Positions 31,907 through 43,295 of a stretch of 64,000 nt of DNA are shown in pieces (positions within the stretch are counted from its first letter, which is position 1; each line of letters starts with the position of its first letter). Made by a program: the position numbers and the translations under genes. A model generated the notes under the pieces. It did not search any database and had not been told where the DNA came from. It saw only the letters and a program-made list of their open reading frames with translations. The stretch spans positions 186,001 to 250,000 of the forward strand of contig MU270017.1 of NCBI GenBank assembly GCA_021432635.1, written 5' to 3'. The stretch is from Thozetella sp. PMI_491. Its lineage: Eukaryota; Ascomycota; Sordariomycetes; Chaetosphaeriales; Chaetosphaeriaceae.

Positions 31907-34253
31907 GCCGTTATCGGATACGCTGAGACTCCATCAGATGGCGCTGTCATGGATGAATGAAGGAGTGGTAGAGCTTCTGAGAGCCGACCCAGCGGGGTGT
32001 ATGGCCAGACACGAAATAGTTTGTCAAAGAAAATGAAATTTTGTTTCTGTTGGGGTCTCAACGAATCAATTATCCTAATATTACGGGAACACCGGTTAGC
32101 CATTCTTAAGCCGGACGACTTGATCCGTACCTAGGTTCCCCGTAATGATGAGCACTAGAAAGACGTGCAAGATTTAGCTACAATGTTGGGAGGGTGAGAT
32201 TACCAGACCACCTGGCCACTGCAGCGTTGGGACTGGTTATCAGTGGTTCGATGCGCGCGCGTTCCAAGTCATCAGGAGCATGAGATACGAAAGTCCCACC
32301 TTAAAATATATCTGCCACAAGTGATCCTGGCCTTCTTCATTGGGTTGCTAGTTTGGTCGTCACCTGCTTCGAGAAGAAGCATCGAATGGCTAGCCCTAGC
32401 TCATCAGTCCGATATACATTTCAATCCAGCTAGCAGTGGCAGCGCAAATAGGGGGAACCAAGTAGGCGTAAAATTATCGAAGGCTCCGCTATCATCACGA
32501 ACCCCCGGCCCGGGAGTCCGCGCACCACTCCAGAACATCGACCTAAATTCGATCTGCCCTTTTCATTCTCCCCGAGGGAGAGATTTCTTACTGAAGTGTG
32601 CAGGGCTATGCTTCCCCTGTCACCATAGGGTTGAGAGGACAAGCGGGAAGGGGGGTTTGAGACCGCTTAGAGTCGCAATCGAATTAGGGAGCAAAGTGCG
32701 AGCTAATTCAAGGACGACGAGACCCAAAATTCATATTTCTCCTAGGACCATAAGAATTGTTTAACAGGAATATAAAAGCGTCAGTAAGGCTGAACGACGG
32801 TGTAGGTCACAAACAGGACACACCGAGGGACCCGACTGAGCGGCTCCGGCTGTAGAACCAGTTGCCCACCTAGAGAAGTAAGGTGATTACTGTTTAGCCT
32901 ATTAGTACCTTGTTCAAAAGAAATTTATGAGCGGCCGCAGCCGCATTGCACCTCCAAGGACCCCAAATCAACTTCTATCTAATCAATTATTATTCTTTCG
33001 TCTTGGCATAGTTACCTAGACTTGTTAGACGACGGCCTCTGTGTTCGGCGACCAAATGAACCGTGGACTGCTCCTCCGACACTGACCTGGCCTCGTTTCG
33101 GCATAGACGTCCGCAGCGCAGCCCTTATCAATACTTCAACTGGGACGTGGAAACATAAAATGTATTTAAGCCTCTAGGATTCTGGCTCTCTGTTCTCGGC
33201 CTGCTGTCACTGAGATAAAAACTTGGAAGCACAACCGGTGGCATCAAATTAATTTGGTGATAGGCTAGTAGGAGGTGATGGCTTTCGTTATGACGCCGTT
33301 AATTTACAACGTTGCTTACCTATCTTAGGCATCCAAGCGACGGCGGTAGCTTAGATGGCATCTTACGTTGTATAGCAGCGGTAATTCGGTGGTTAGTGAG
33401 GTAGTCTCGCCGATACATATAGCTATATAGCGCATATGAGAAACCACCGAAAGCAAAATTGAGCATCTTGTATTTTAAATCACCGGTGGACCGGTCGCAC
33501 TATCATACTGAGGCCACGCTCACGGCTAGCCCTGCAGCCTTCCCTGCAGTTCGGTCTCCGTGGGACTTGTGAGTGTTTGGCGCGAAGAAGTCTACAACGA
33601 ATTACTAACCACGACCCAGACGAGTCCATCGACTTATAACACCAACCCAAGACCTTAAGGCCCGCTTTCGCAGGTATTTCCATTGTATTGCTACCTGGGA
33701 TAAGTAAGTTGTTGGTATAGATTTGACATAAAGAAATCGCAGACCAGAATAGTTGATCCGCTTTTCACGTTACCACCAAGTATAAAGTCTCTCTTTTGGA
33801 GACTATTTCTAATTCATCCAGAAGCGATTTTGATGGCAAGCGTCGGGAAATAGAGCTTTATCTTTAGGGGAGATACTCTACTACGACCCTGCCTTAGTCT
33901 CTAGGCGTGAGGCCCGCGCTACGGAAGCTTGGAAAAGCTTGAAATAGTATATAGGTAGAGCATGTAGATGTTGTTCTTATTACCAAGCAGTGCAGCTAAC
34001 TAGGAGTAACACTTGCTTCGAACGCTATGTCACCATCTAAGGCGGCCTCGCCCTTTACGGCATGACCCCATCGAAACACATGTACAGCCTTACTGCATAT
34101 CAGTCTGCGCGCTATCGCGGGCATGCAGGCATTCAATTTCCATACTCCCGGCCGAATAGGCTCTGCTCCATACAAAGAAAATCTAATCTATCGCCTCTGC
34201 TTGTCCCAGTCCTTAAATTCGAGGTGTCAAATAGCCCTATCGGTCGGTACGCA
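31907..34253. other. long gene-poor region between convergent genes
   Basis: 2.35 kb between the stops of the GMC and NRPS genes, AT-rich in 32930-34020. It carries one recognisable relic, the inverted GMC-like piece at 32342-32400. No transposase, long terminal repeat or tRNA was recognised, but a decayed mobile element cannot be excluded. Confidence 0.45.
32342..32400 (-). pseudogene. 59-bp inverted fragment related to the GMC oxidoreductase gene
   Basis: The minus strand matches GMC gene positions 30147-30205 at 53 of 59 bases, and five of the six differences are transitions. Translated, it gives ARASHSMLLLEAGDDQTSNP against ARAGHSVLLLEAGDDQTSNP in the intact gene. Similarity ends abruptly on both sides. 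This is best explained as a relic of an inverted partial duplication or of a deleted paralogue. Confidence 0.65.
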
Positions 34254-37200
34254 TCAAGCTGCTAGTGCCAACTGGGGAGCCACTGGCGGCTTCTCGCCGT
34301 CGGTTCCTATGATGGAAGACCTTTTAGCCGGTATTTTGGAATCATGGCAGGGCCAGTCGATGGTCGATAAGAGCTGTAGCCGGTTCGAGTCGCACAAGAA
34401 CTGCACGGCTAGCACAAATAGATTACCCATCGAATTCGCCTGCTCCTCCGAGACCACGTGCTCGTCATAACTCACGGTTACCTTGACCCCTTCTTCAGCC
34501 ATGTCACACTTGAACAGGATAATGTCGTTGTTGAAGCGCTGTATGCCTCCCCCCTCGTCATCAAACTCAAAGATATCTGTGTACTCGGTTCGATACAGCG
34601 GCTCGATAACCAGAATAGTCTGGAATTCGCACGCCGCAGAGCACTCGGGAGACAGCTGTCGTATGGTTTGGAGACCGAGCTGGGCGTGTGGCGTCATCTC
34701 GGCGCTATCAGCCTGCACCTGCGAGAGGAAGTCTTGCAACGTTTGTTGCGAATCAACCCTAGTTGCTCGGGGCATGGTGGCAAACGTTGGGTTTACTATA
34801 CTATCGACACCCGGCACGGAAATCTCGCGTCCGGAAACTGTCTCAAGGTAGTTGACCCTCGAGGACTCGGTCATTTGGGCTATTGTCAGGGCCAATGCAG
34901 CGCGTACAACATTCGCTGCTGTGATGCGAGACTCCTTGGGCTGGTCAAGGCGAACATAACGCGAGAGAACGCCAGAAGAATGAGGTCGGTATGCGGGATA
35001 TGGAACCTTAGGATATGTTGCGACATCACCCGCTTGGTACTGCGACAGCCAGTATTCTCGAGATGAGGAATCATCTGAGCCCTTCGTATGGCTGAGAAAG
35101 CGAGTAAAGGGCACTTCAGGCTCCAGAAGCTCTCCTCGGTACGCCCTAGCGAGAGCATTTAGGAATAGGAGTACTGAAACACCATCATAGACTGTGTGGT
35201 GGGTGGTCCAGACAATCAGGTTGTCGGACAAGCTCGGGTTCGTTTGCGGTCGGTCATCTTTGATGTAAGCAAAGCGGGTGAGCGGCTCACCGAAGTCAAC
35301 ACGGCTACCGAGATCCTTGGCAATGTACGTCTCCATCGAGGTGGCCACGCGCCATCTAGCCGTCTTCCTTACCACAACTGCGTATGTGCTAGTACCCGAC
35401 TGGATGACTCTGGTTCGCATGAATGCAAATGCTTTGGTGACGGTGTGCCAAGCGGCGCGAAACTTTACTTCATCAACCCCCTTACACAGGCGTATCGGAA
35501 AGTGCGCGACATAGCTCCCGTCGTTTGCCAGTGACAAAGCCCATAGTCCCTCCTGCTGAGGTGTGAGCGGGTGGATGTCTTCAATGTCTGTCGGAGCGAC
35601 CCGACATTGGGTGGCCGCGTCACGGATGATTCTGTTCTTCTCGGTCTCTGGTAGCAGCTGGAACGGCTCAGGATCAGGGACCACGCCAAGCTCCTCTATC
35701 TGAACAGCCTTTTCAGCCAGAGCCGCAAGACTGTGTGAGTTAAAGATTTCAGTGTAGCCGACGAGGTACCCACGGTCCCTTGCCGCCGCAATTAGCTCGA
35801 TTGCAGTGATTGATGAGCCTCCCAGGGCAAAGAAGTTGTCGCCAAGTCCGATTGCCCCCAGAGGAAGACCTAGAGCACTGGCCCAAAGCTGCTGGAATAC
35901 GCGCTCGGAAGGGCTCAATAATAGACGGCGTTCGTCTTTCGGCGTTGACTGTTTGTCACTTGTTGTCTGCATGAGTTCATTAATGGTCAAGGCGGAAGCC
36001 CACTGGCGCAAGGCTTTCCGATCGAGCTTCTTTGACGCATTGTAAGGAAGCGACTCGATCTGGTGGAAAACTCGTGGGACCATGTACTCTGGCAGACTTT
36101 CTCTTAACTTCCCCTGTAAGAATGGGATCATAGCCTTTAGAGTGTCCATAGGAGCGGTCTTGTCCCTCAGCTGAACGAAGGCAACCAACGCCTGGTCTCC
36201 ATTTCCACCCGCTGGGATGATCAGATCCGCAGCAACGTCGGCAGTTTCACCGAGACTAGTCCTCAGTACCGTTTCAATTTCTCCAAGATCAATACGCTGG
36301 CCTCTAAGCTTGACCATCGCATCTTTGCGGCCGACATATGCCATCTCCCCGTTAGGCAGGTAGCGCATGAGATCGCCAACCTTGTAGAGTTTGCTCTCGC
36401 AGGGGGTTCCCACTGCTGCTCGCCATGCCGGTGGGTCAATCAGGGTTGCTTCAGTCTTCTCTGGATCGTGTAGGTATTCTTGGAAGAGGCCAGGTCCTTC
36501 TATCAGCAACTCGCCAACCGCCCCGATGGGAACCAAGCGCGCGTGATCATCCGGGTCCACAAGCCAACCGTGAATATTCTCAGGGCGACCAACAGATGTG
36601 CTGCGAGATGCAGGGTCTGTATATCCGAGCTCCTGAACAAACCAGGTGATACACTCCGCGGGACCGTACGCCTGCAGAACTCGGACCCTATCCACCCAGG
36701 CGTTGGCGTCCTCTGGGGTGACGGCTTCGCCACCCATAGAAAGCGTCTTGAAAGTCGGGATGTTGTAGCGGCGGAAGAAACGTGAGAAGGAAGGGGTGAA
36801 GAAGGCCCACTCGCATCTCATTCGGTTCATGGCTCCCTCCACGTCGTTAAGACGCTCATTTTCGGATGGGATGCACATGCAGCCACCATGGACGAGAGGG
36901 GCGTAAATCTCGGTCAAGCTGACATCAAACGTGTAGGCAGCCCACTGGAAGACTCTCGTCTCTGGCGCGTCTAGAAGCTGGCGCGGCGCGTTCTCAACGA
37001 TACCCGTGCACATCGATGTGTGGGTATGAACAATCCCTTTGGGAACACCCGTACTGCCTGAAGTGAACGAAATGAGACAGACATCGTGAGGCTCTATCTC
37101 TACGCCAAGGTTGGTGTCAGCTCCGTCTAACTGTTGAAGACATCCCCAGTCAATAACGACGGCGTTTGGGTATTCTGTATGTTGGAACAAGCTGTGTCGT

Positions 37201-38396
37201 TCTGGGGACGTGATCACAGCCGAAGCATCGACTGCCTTGATGATGAACTCATGGCGCGATTTAGGGTGAGCTGGATCCAAACAACAATACGCCCCGCCAG
37301 CCTTGAGCACGGCCAGCATAGCAACGACGGCCTCGGGGGATTTGTCGAAGCATAAGGCGACCCTAAACGTAGGCTTAAGCCCAGACTTAGAGACGAGGTG
37401 ACGGGCAAACCGGTTGGCAATGGAATTGAGATCCTTGAAAGTGACCTCGCCCTGCCATGAGTGGAGAGCTACATTTTCTGGGAACTTCGCGGCGGTTTCC
37501 TCCACGAGCTGGTGGAGCAGCGTCCTTTCCGGTTGGAGAAGTTGGTAATTCCAACTACCGATAATAGCCAGATCTTGCTCACTACAGGAGTTTACACGAG
37601 ATACCGTATCCTCGGGGTTTGCAAGGATATGCTCTAGTGTCTTTGTAAAAGCTCGAGCAACGTTGTTCGCCTGAAAATCGGTATGGACGCCCGGGTCGTA
37701 ACTCAAGGATGCCTGTATTGATGTCTCCGTGCATTCCACGACGATACTGAGATGATCCTAGAGCCATGAGCATGTCTGCCACGAAACGAGACAATGTATT
37801 ATACTTCTTACCTCTGAGAGAGACGATCTAGAGTCATCTTGCTTTGATGCCTTGGTGTGGTGGTTGTTAAGAGGGCACTCGATCACAAGGGTTGTATTCG
37901 TCGCTTGGCGGAACTCGTCTTCCGATGGGCTGGGCAGCAATTGAAGGATTGGCAACGGGTCGGCCCCATCTCCTGCAGGAACCGCAGCACGAAGAGCCGA
38001 AAGTACAGCATGAGAATGCGAGAGTTCCGGTTGGTACTTCGCTACGTACGCCTTGGGGCTAGTGCGGCTCTTGTCGCTACCGCCGGCTTGGGTATTCTCA
38101 CAATGCGACAGCGTCGTGCTGCGACGACGAGGTGGATTTGCTGCGTTATTCTCCAGGTATACGTAGCTAGTGAGGTCGAAGAAACGGTAGAGGGTGATTG
38201 CATAGCCAAGCCTGATAGTGGCGGAAACGGGGACACCATGGCTAGCGGCGAAAGTGTCAAAGTCGGCAGCCGACGGCATGCCAAGTGGTATCGACAACAT
38301 TGTGCGGCCTTCGCTGGACGAGGTTCGCCCTTCTGTCGTGGGGTCCAATATGAGTGCAACTTCTTGCCAATAGCAGCAACGTGGTAGGTTTGGCAT
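34254..38396 (-). CDS. single-module nonribosomal peptide synthetase (partial C, A, T, C)
   Basis: Exons 38396-37812 and 37757-34254 give about 1362 aa. The N-terminal 250 residues resemble the second half of a condensation domain but have no HHxxxDG, so they are probably a non-catalytic remnant. The adenylation domain (about 265-800) has A3 SFTSGSTGVPKG, A4 AAYTFDVSLTEI with the Asp that usually binds the alpha-amino group, A5 AYGPAE, the core YKVGDLMRYLPNGEM and A10 NASKKLDRKA. The carrier domain has DNFFALGGSSITAIEL with the phosphopantetheine Ser. The final condensation domain has an intact HHTVYDG. There is no thioesterase or reductase, so release may be by this C domain. The start is uncertain; a downstream Met at MLSIPLG is an alternative. 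It is the core of the neighbouring cluster. Confidence 0.9.
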
Positions 38397-39157
38397 ACAA
38401 AGGTACCAGTCTTTCAACTGCGCGTACGTTGAAAGGAGCGGTTTACCTCGCCGTCGGCCTCCAGCGCAGAAGCGAAGAAGGCTGATGGGTCTGCTGCGCC
38501 GCCTATATGCGTACTCCCCTTCCTAGCGCTCAACTGTACACCGGTTATGTACAGACGTTTACAGGGCTAGTTTCAGCGCTAGTCTAGGTTATAAGTTTCT
38601 TGGCATGTCTTACAGGGTCCTTTCGACTGTCCTTATGGGGCAATGGAGCTGCCCCCCACACCGATCTGACAACAGAGGGAACACTCCCTCATCTGTATTC
38701 ATCTGTAAAGCAGTCAATGATTTTATTGGGGATAGTTGCCAAGACTAGAATCGGCGGATTCTGCATAGAATCCTGGGTAGCATCCGGTATGGTGGCGGCT
38801 AGGCCTCGGCGGGCACTGCTTCTAGGCCCGTCCCGGCCTGCCTGTTTCCGAGTAACATCGCCGATGGATGCAGCACAGAGGCACTCACCTCCCAGTTAAG
38901 GACTAGGCCATGACAGGCAACAAATTTTCTCGGCTTGTAGCGGTGACCAAACCAGGGTACATTTGCACCCGCGCTCAATGGTGTCAGACAGGCGAGTCCT
39001 TTTGCCTCGTCTCACCAACTACTCTGCGCGCCTCACTTGACACACCACTCAAGCCTGGCAGTCCCAGCTAGTGCTTGGGTTGCACGGGTTTTCGACTAGT
39101 TTGAGAATATGCTATAGGCGTCGTCTCGTCACGTCTCCTTCACCAGCCTCTTGCACA
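38397..39157. promoter_or_regulatory. divergent promoter of NRPS and efflux carrier
   Basis: 761 bp between the starts of the NRPS (minus) and MFS (plus) genes, so both promoters lie here. A divergent core-enzyme/transporter pair supports shared control. No regulator gene was found in the NRPS block, and no repeated operator was convincing. Confidence 0.5.
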
Positions 39158-40849
39158 ATGGGCGAGAGTACAGCCAGCGGTCCGGGAGAGGGTGCTCCTC
39201 CGCCCGAGGCACGAGACGCCGCCGACGCCGCAGCGGCCAGTCCAGAGAAGATGCTAGTAACCACTTCGGGCTCAGAGAATGACGAGAAATCGTCTCCGCA
39301 GCCCCAAGATACTGCCGACGACGCGGAAGATGTTCCAGAGAGCCATCGCCTCAATCACCTGCAGCTGGTAACGCTGAGTATCGCGTTGGCGACCAACATC
39401 TTTGTGCTAGCACTCGACGAGTCTATCATCGCCACCGCAATCCCTCGCATAACGGACCAGTTCCAATCCCTGAGCGATGTCGGCTGGTATGGATCCGGCT
39501 ATCTCATGACCATGGCCTGCTTCCAGCTCACCTTCGGCAAGCTCTACAAGCACCTTCCGAGCAAGTGGGTGCTGCTCTCGGCGCTCACCATCTTCGAGCT
39601 GGGCAGTGCCGTCTGCGGTGCCAGTCCTTCGTCTAATGCCCTGATTGTTGGGCGTGTCATTGCGGGGATTGGGGCGAGCGGCATCGTCAGCGGTGTCCTG
39701 ATCATCATCTCCCAGGTAGTGCCGATGCGGCAGCGCGCCGTGTACACGTCCTCCGTCGCCAGTATATATGGTCTCGCTGCCGCATGCGGCCCCCTGGTCG
39801 GGGGCGCGCTGACGGATAGCTATCTCACCTGGAGATGGTGCTTTTACATCAACCTACCCCTCGGCGGAGCCGTGGCAGCCATCATCTTCTTTACCTACAA
39901 CCCGCCTCCGGAGAAGACGGAGAGGCTAGACAGCGTGCGTGAGCTAGTTGCGGCTCTAGATCCCCTTGGCCTCGTCCTATTCACTGGGGCCATTATCTGC
40001 CTCGTCTTGGCGCTTCAGACGAGCGGCATCGACGGGTGGAATTCTGCCCGACCGATTGCACTGATTGTTGTCTTCGGAGTCCTCCTGCTTGCCTTTTCGG
40101 GTGTCCAGATGTGGCTCAAGGAGGCTGGCACGCTGCCCCCTCGCATTGCCCGTATGCGCCAGGTGATCTTCTCGTCATTGTACGCGATGACGATCGATTG
40201 CTGCTATTACCTCGTGGCTTACTTCCTTCCAATCTGGTTCCAGGCCGTGAAGGGGACCAGCGCGCAGACGTCGGGCATTCAAATGCTTCCTCTCATCATC
40301 TCTGCGGTCCTAGCTTCTATCGTGGCGGGATACCTAGTATCCAAGACAGGCCACTTCTCTCCTTTCGTTATCATCAGCGCCATACTGGCCGCTATAGGCG
40401 GTGGCCTCTTCACGACCTTAAATCCACAGAGCGAGACGGGTCCCTGGTTTGGCTATCAGCTTCTGGTGGGTATTGGAGTCGGCTTAGGAATGCAGCAAGG
40501 TGCTGTGGTGGTTCAAAATGGACTGGATAGCGGGGATATACCGACTGCCATATCGGTTGTTACGTTATTTCAGGCGCTGGGTTCGTCGGTCATGGTCAGT
40601 GTCGGTCAGAGCGTTTTTGCCCAACGTGTCTACGATCAGTTGCACAGCATTGACCCAACCCTGACACGAGCCGCTATCATAAACTCCGGGGCAACTGAGG
40701 TGATCAGATCAGCCCCGCCCGGCCAGACGGAGGCTTTTGTCGAGGCCGTGAATGTTGCCCTTACACAGTGCTTCTATGTTGCAGCTGCTTCAGCATCCCT
40801 ATGTTGCTTCTTCTCTTTGGGACTAGGGTTTAAGAAGTTACAACAATAG
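39158..40849 (+). CDS. MFS drug:H+ antiporter, DHA2 (14-helix) type
   Basis: Single-exon gene of 563 aa. A 75-residue acidic, Ala/Ser-rich N-terminus precedes the first helix (LVTLSIALATNIFVLALDESIIATAIP). That segment has the motif D1 pattern LDxTIIxxAIP, here with Glu for Thr. Motif A is degenerate (GKLYKHLPSKWVLL), motif B is GRVIAGIGASGI, and motif C is GLAAACGPLVGGALT. The WRWCFYINLPLGG loop is typical of fungal efflux pumps for secondary metabolites. Position divergent from the NRPS suggests export of, or self-protection against, its product. The first in-frame ATG is at 39158; the frame upstream has none. Confidence 0.92.
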   Translation: MGESTASGPGEGAPPPEARDAADAAAASPEKMLVTTSGSENDEKSSPQPQDTADDAEDVPESHRLNHLQLVTLSIALATNIFVLALDESIIATAIPRITDQFQSLSDVGWYGSGYLMTMACFQLTFGKLYKHLPSKWVLLSALTIFELGSAVCGASPSSNALIVGRVIAGIGASGIVSGVLIIISQVVPMRQRAVYTSSVASIYGLAAACGPLVGGALTDSYLTWRWCFYINLPLGGAVAAIIFFTYNPPPEKTERLDSVRELVAALDPLGLVLFTGAIICLVLALQTSGIDGWNSARPIALIVVFGVLLLAFSGVQMWLKEAGTLPPRIARMRQVIFSSLYAMTIDCCYYLVAYFLPIWFQAVKGTSAQTSGIQMLPLIISAVLASIVAGYLVSKTGHFSPFVIISAILAAIGGGLFTTLNPQSETGPWFGYQLLVGIGVGLGMQQGAVVVQNGLDSGDIPTAISVVTLFQALGSSVMVSVGQSVFAQRVYDQLHSIDPTLTRAAIINSGATEVIRSAPPGQTEAFVEAVNVALTQCFYVAAASASLCCFFSLGLGFKKLQQ

Positions 40850-41565
40850 TACATCGGCTCGATGGTCTCCTTATTAAACAGCCGTTTGCCATGACTACCT
40901 CTCCCAATACCCTGAACCCGTTTGAAGCAAGCAGGCGGTATTGCAGCGAGTTGGTGTGCACATCTCTTGTAGGTTTGGATGATTCAGTCCAGCAGCGATC
41001 TCCAGTAGTTGTAAGACTGGTTTCCACAATATATGCCAGCAGCGAGTTGATCTGCATGCTATCGTCATACCTCCCACGTGGTCGTGTGGGCAAGTACAGT
41101 TTCCGGACCCGAAGAGCCGGTGTAGGAAGTCCCCAAATACCCCGGTACAAACAGGTATTGTCAGCGACATTCCTAGCACAGCTAGGCGAGTGTAAGTTCA
41201 GGTCCATATGGGGTTAAATAGTACACTGCAGGGGGGGTATTATGGGACCCATTAATCACAAATGCTAGGATTTACTACACTCTTTTAGGAATCTCGGCCC
41301 AATTGTCTCAGGCTAGCTCAAGGGATTGCACACTGGTCTCTTGGCAAGGTGACTGAGGTGGCTGCTGTAAGCTTACCTTTCTAGCTCGTGGACCGTTTTC
41401 TTCTTTGTCTTTACGACTTTAGGGTCTACAAAGGGCCTCGAATTATCAGACACTATACCGTTCTCTCCCCCATTGCGTCCCGCGGACAAGAGCAACTATA
41501 CGCCACATCATTCCCTAACCCTAGTAGTGGTATTCCTAGGGGAATTGAGCGTTCTGCAAGCAAGT
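40850..41565. other. intergenic region before the P5CR-like gene
   Basis: 716 bp with no convincing exon. It holds the 3' end of the transporter gene and the promoter of the reductase gene. No repeat or RNA gene was recognised. Confidence 0.5.
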
Positions 41566-42662
41566 ATGGACGACTCGACTAGCTTCCCTCTGACAATGGC
41601 CATCATTGGCTGCGGTAAGAACTTCATCGGCATGCCCTTCCCGATATCGTACTTATTTGCCAAGTCAAGGTCGGCTAGGTACGGCCATATTGTCTGGCTT
41701 GCTTGCAGCTCTTGGCCGAGATGCTGCCAGTGGATCAAATGGGGTCAAACAGACAGAGGAGATTCTTCCAAGTCGATTCCTTGCTTGCATTCGCACGGCT
41801 GAGCACGGTGCAGAACTGGAAACCAAATTTTCTGCGTACACCGTCCCGAATAGTAGCCCAAGTGTTGACATTTGGCGACACCACAATGTCGAAGCAGCGA
41901 AGCAGGCGAAAGTGGTGCTCCTCGCTTGCCAGCCGGCCCAGCTTCCCGGGATACTTGCCGAACAAGGCATGGCCAATGCCCTCCGTGGAAAGCTCGTAGT
42001 AAGCATCTGCGTGGGAATACCAGAAGCTGCAATTCAAGAGCTGGCTTTTGGGCCTTCGCAGGCAAATGGGACATGCCACACCGACAGCGATTGCCATATA
42101 GTCCACGCCATGCCGAACACGGCCAGCATGGTCGGGGAGAGCGCTACAATACTGCTCCAGAGAGAAACGCCGTTGCCGACAAGTTACGAAACAATGATAT
42201 CCTGGATGTTTGGTACCATAGGGACGGTCACCAAAGTTGCTCCGGATCTTATGAACGCGGCAAGCATAACGGCTGGGTCGACCCCCGGGTTTCTAGGCAC
42301 GTCAGTGCGGCTCTGTGCATCATAGCAAGATGGCTAATGTGACTATAGGTCCCGTCTTATTGGGAATTACCGCAGGGGCCGTGTCCGCCGGGTTGGATGA
42401 GAATACCGCCCTACGAATGGCTGCGCAAGCAATGAAGGGTACCGCGGAGATGGTTCTGAGGCTCAGCGAAAAGCCGGAGGAGATCATGGACAAGGTTGCT
42501 ACCCCCGGCGGATGCACGGAGCGCGGTCTACAGATGCTGCTTAACAAGGAGCACAAAGGGTCTGTCCCTAACGCTTTCGAAGAGGCAATGCGTGCAGCCA
42601 TTGCGCGTGCCTTTGAGCTCGGAGGAGGAGCAAAGAACATAGCCAACACTGTATCAAAATGA
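41566..42662 (+). CDS. pyrroline-5-carboxylate reductase-like enzyme
   Basis: Exons 41566-41614, 41670-42296 and 42349-42662 give 329 aa. The first splice restores the Rossmann motif IIGCGRLGTAILSGLL. The middle contains the family signature HAMPNTASMVGE, and the C-terminal dimer domain runs from PVLLGITAGAVSAGLDENTALRMAAQ to ATPGGCTERGLQMLL. The second intron must start at GC (AG/GCACGT, 42297) to keep frame; no GT donor gives the family sequence. P5CRs reduce a cyclic imine to proline. In NRPS clusters, such as apicidin, relatives make or modify cyclic imino acids like pipecolate. A role here in supplying or reducing a pyrroline-type unit is inferred from context. Confidence 0.82.
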
Positions 42663-43295
42663 TGACGCGACATGAACGATAACTGTAGTGCGGGCCTCAG
42701 GCCGATTGCGGCGCCCCGATCTCTGGGGTCTGGTCCGTGTTTCTCCTTTGAAGGCGAAGGAAGCGGGACACGTTTCTGCCCGCCTCAGTAAACGAGGATG
42801 TGGCCCCCCACCTGACCAAGTCCAGCCCCTTATCCTAGCACCCAAGTCTGTTTACTTCCGGCCCCGTGTAACCTGTCACAAGGCAACCCTCGAATATCCT
42901 CACTTGTGAGGCTTATCAGCGGAGAAGTCTCGGCACACTGACCGGCCGAGCCATCAATCACAATTGAAGCCGATTACTGATGTAAGCCCAAAGTACCAAA
43001 GGCAGGGATGCCGTTCACTGCCGAGACCACGCGATGGTGTTTGCTGGACTGAGCGGGGTAGCGGCAGAGCACTTTAGCCACTACCATCGACCCATTGGAA
43101 CGGGAAAAGTGACGTACCAGAGACGGCCAATTCGCACATAAAAGAATAGCCGGCGGTGAAGAATGTCCTGAAACGCTTGCATTGCATCGATCGAGGCTGA
43201 CCATCTCTCCCTCGTTGCTCAAGGAGCTTACAGCCACGGAGGCGTCCTTGTCGTTGGAAGAAAAGTTAGCTGGGACTCCCCTCACGAGCTTCGCA
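42663..43295. other. intergenic region before the FAD monooxygenase
   Basis: 633 bp, GC-rich near 42690-42860. The frame of the FAD enzyme is open upstream to 43182 but contains no ATG. No other gene was recognised. Confidence 0.5.
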
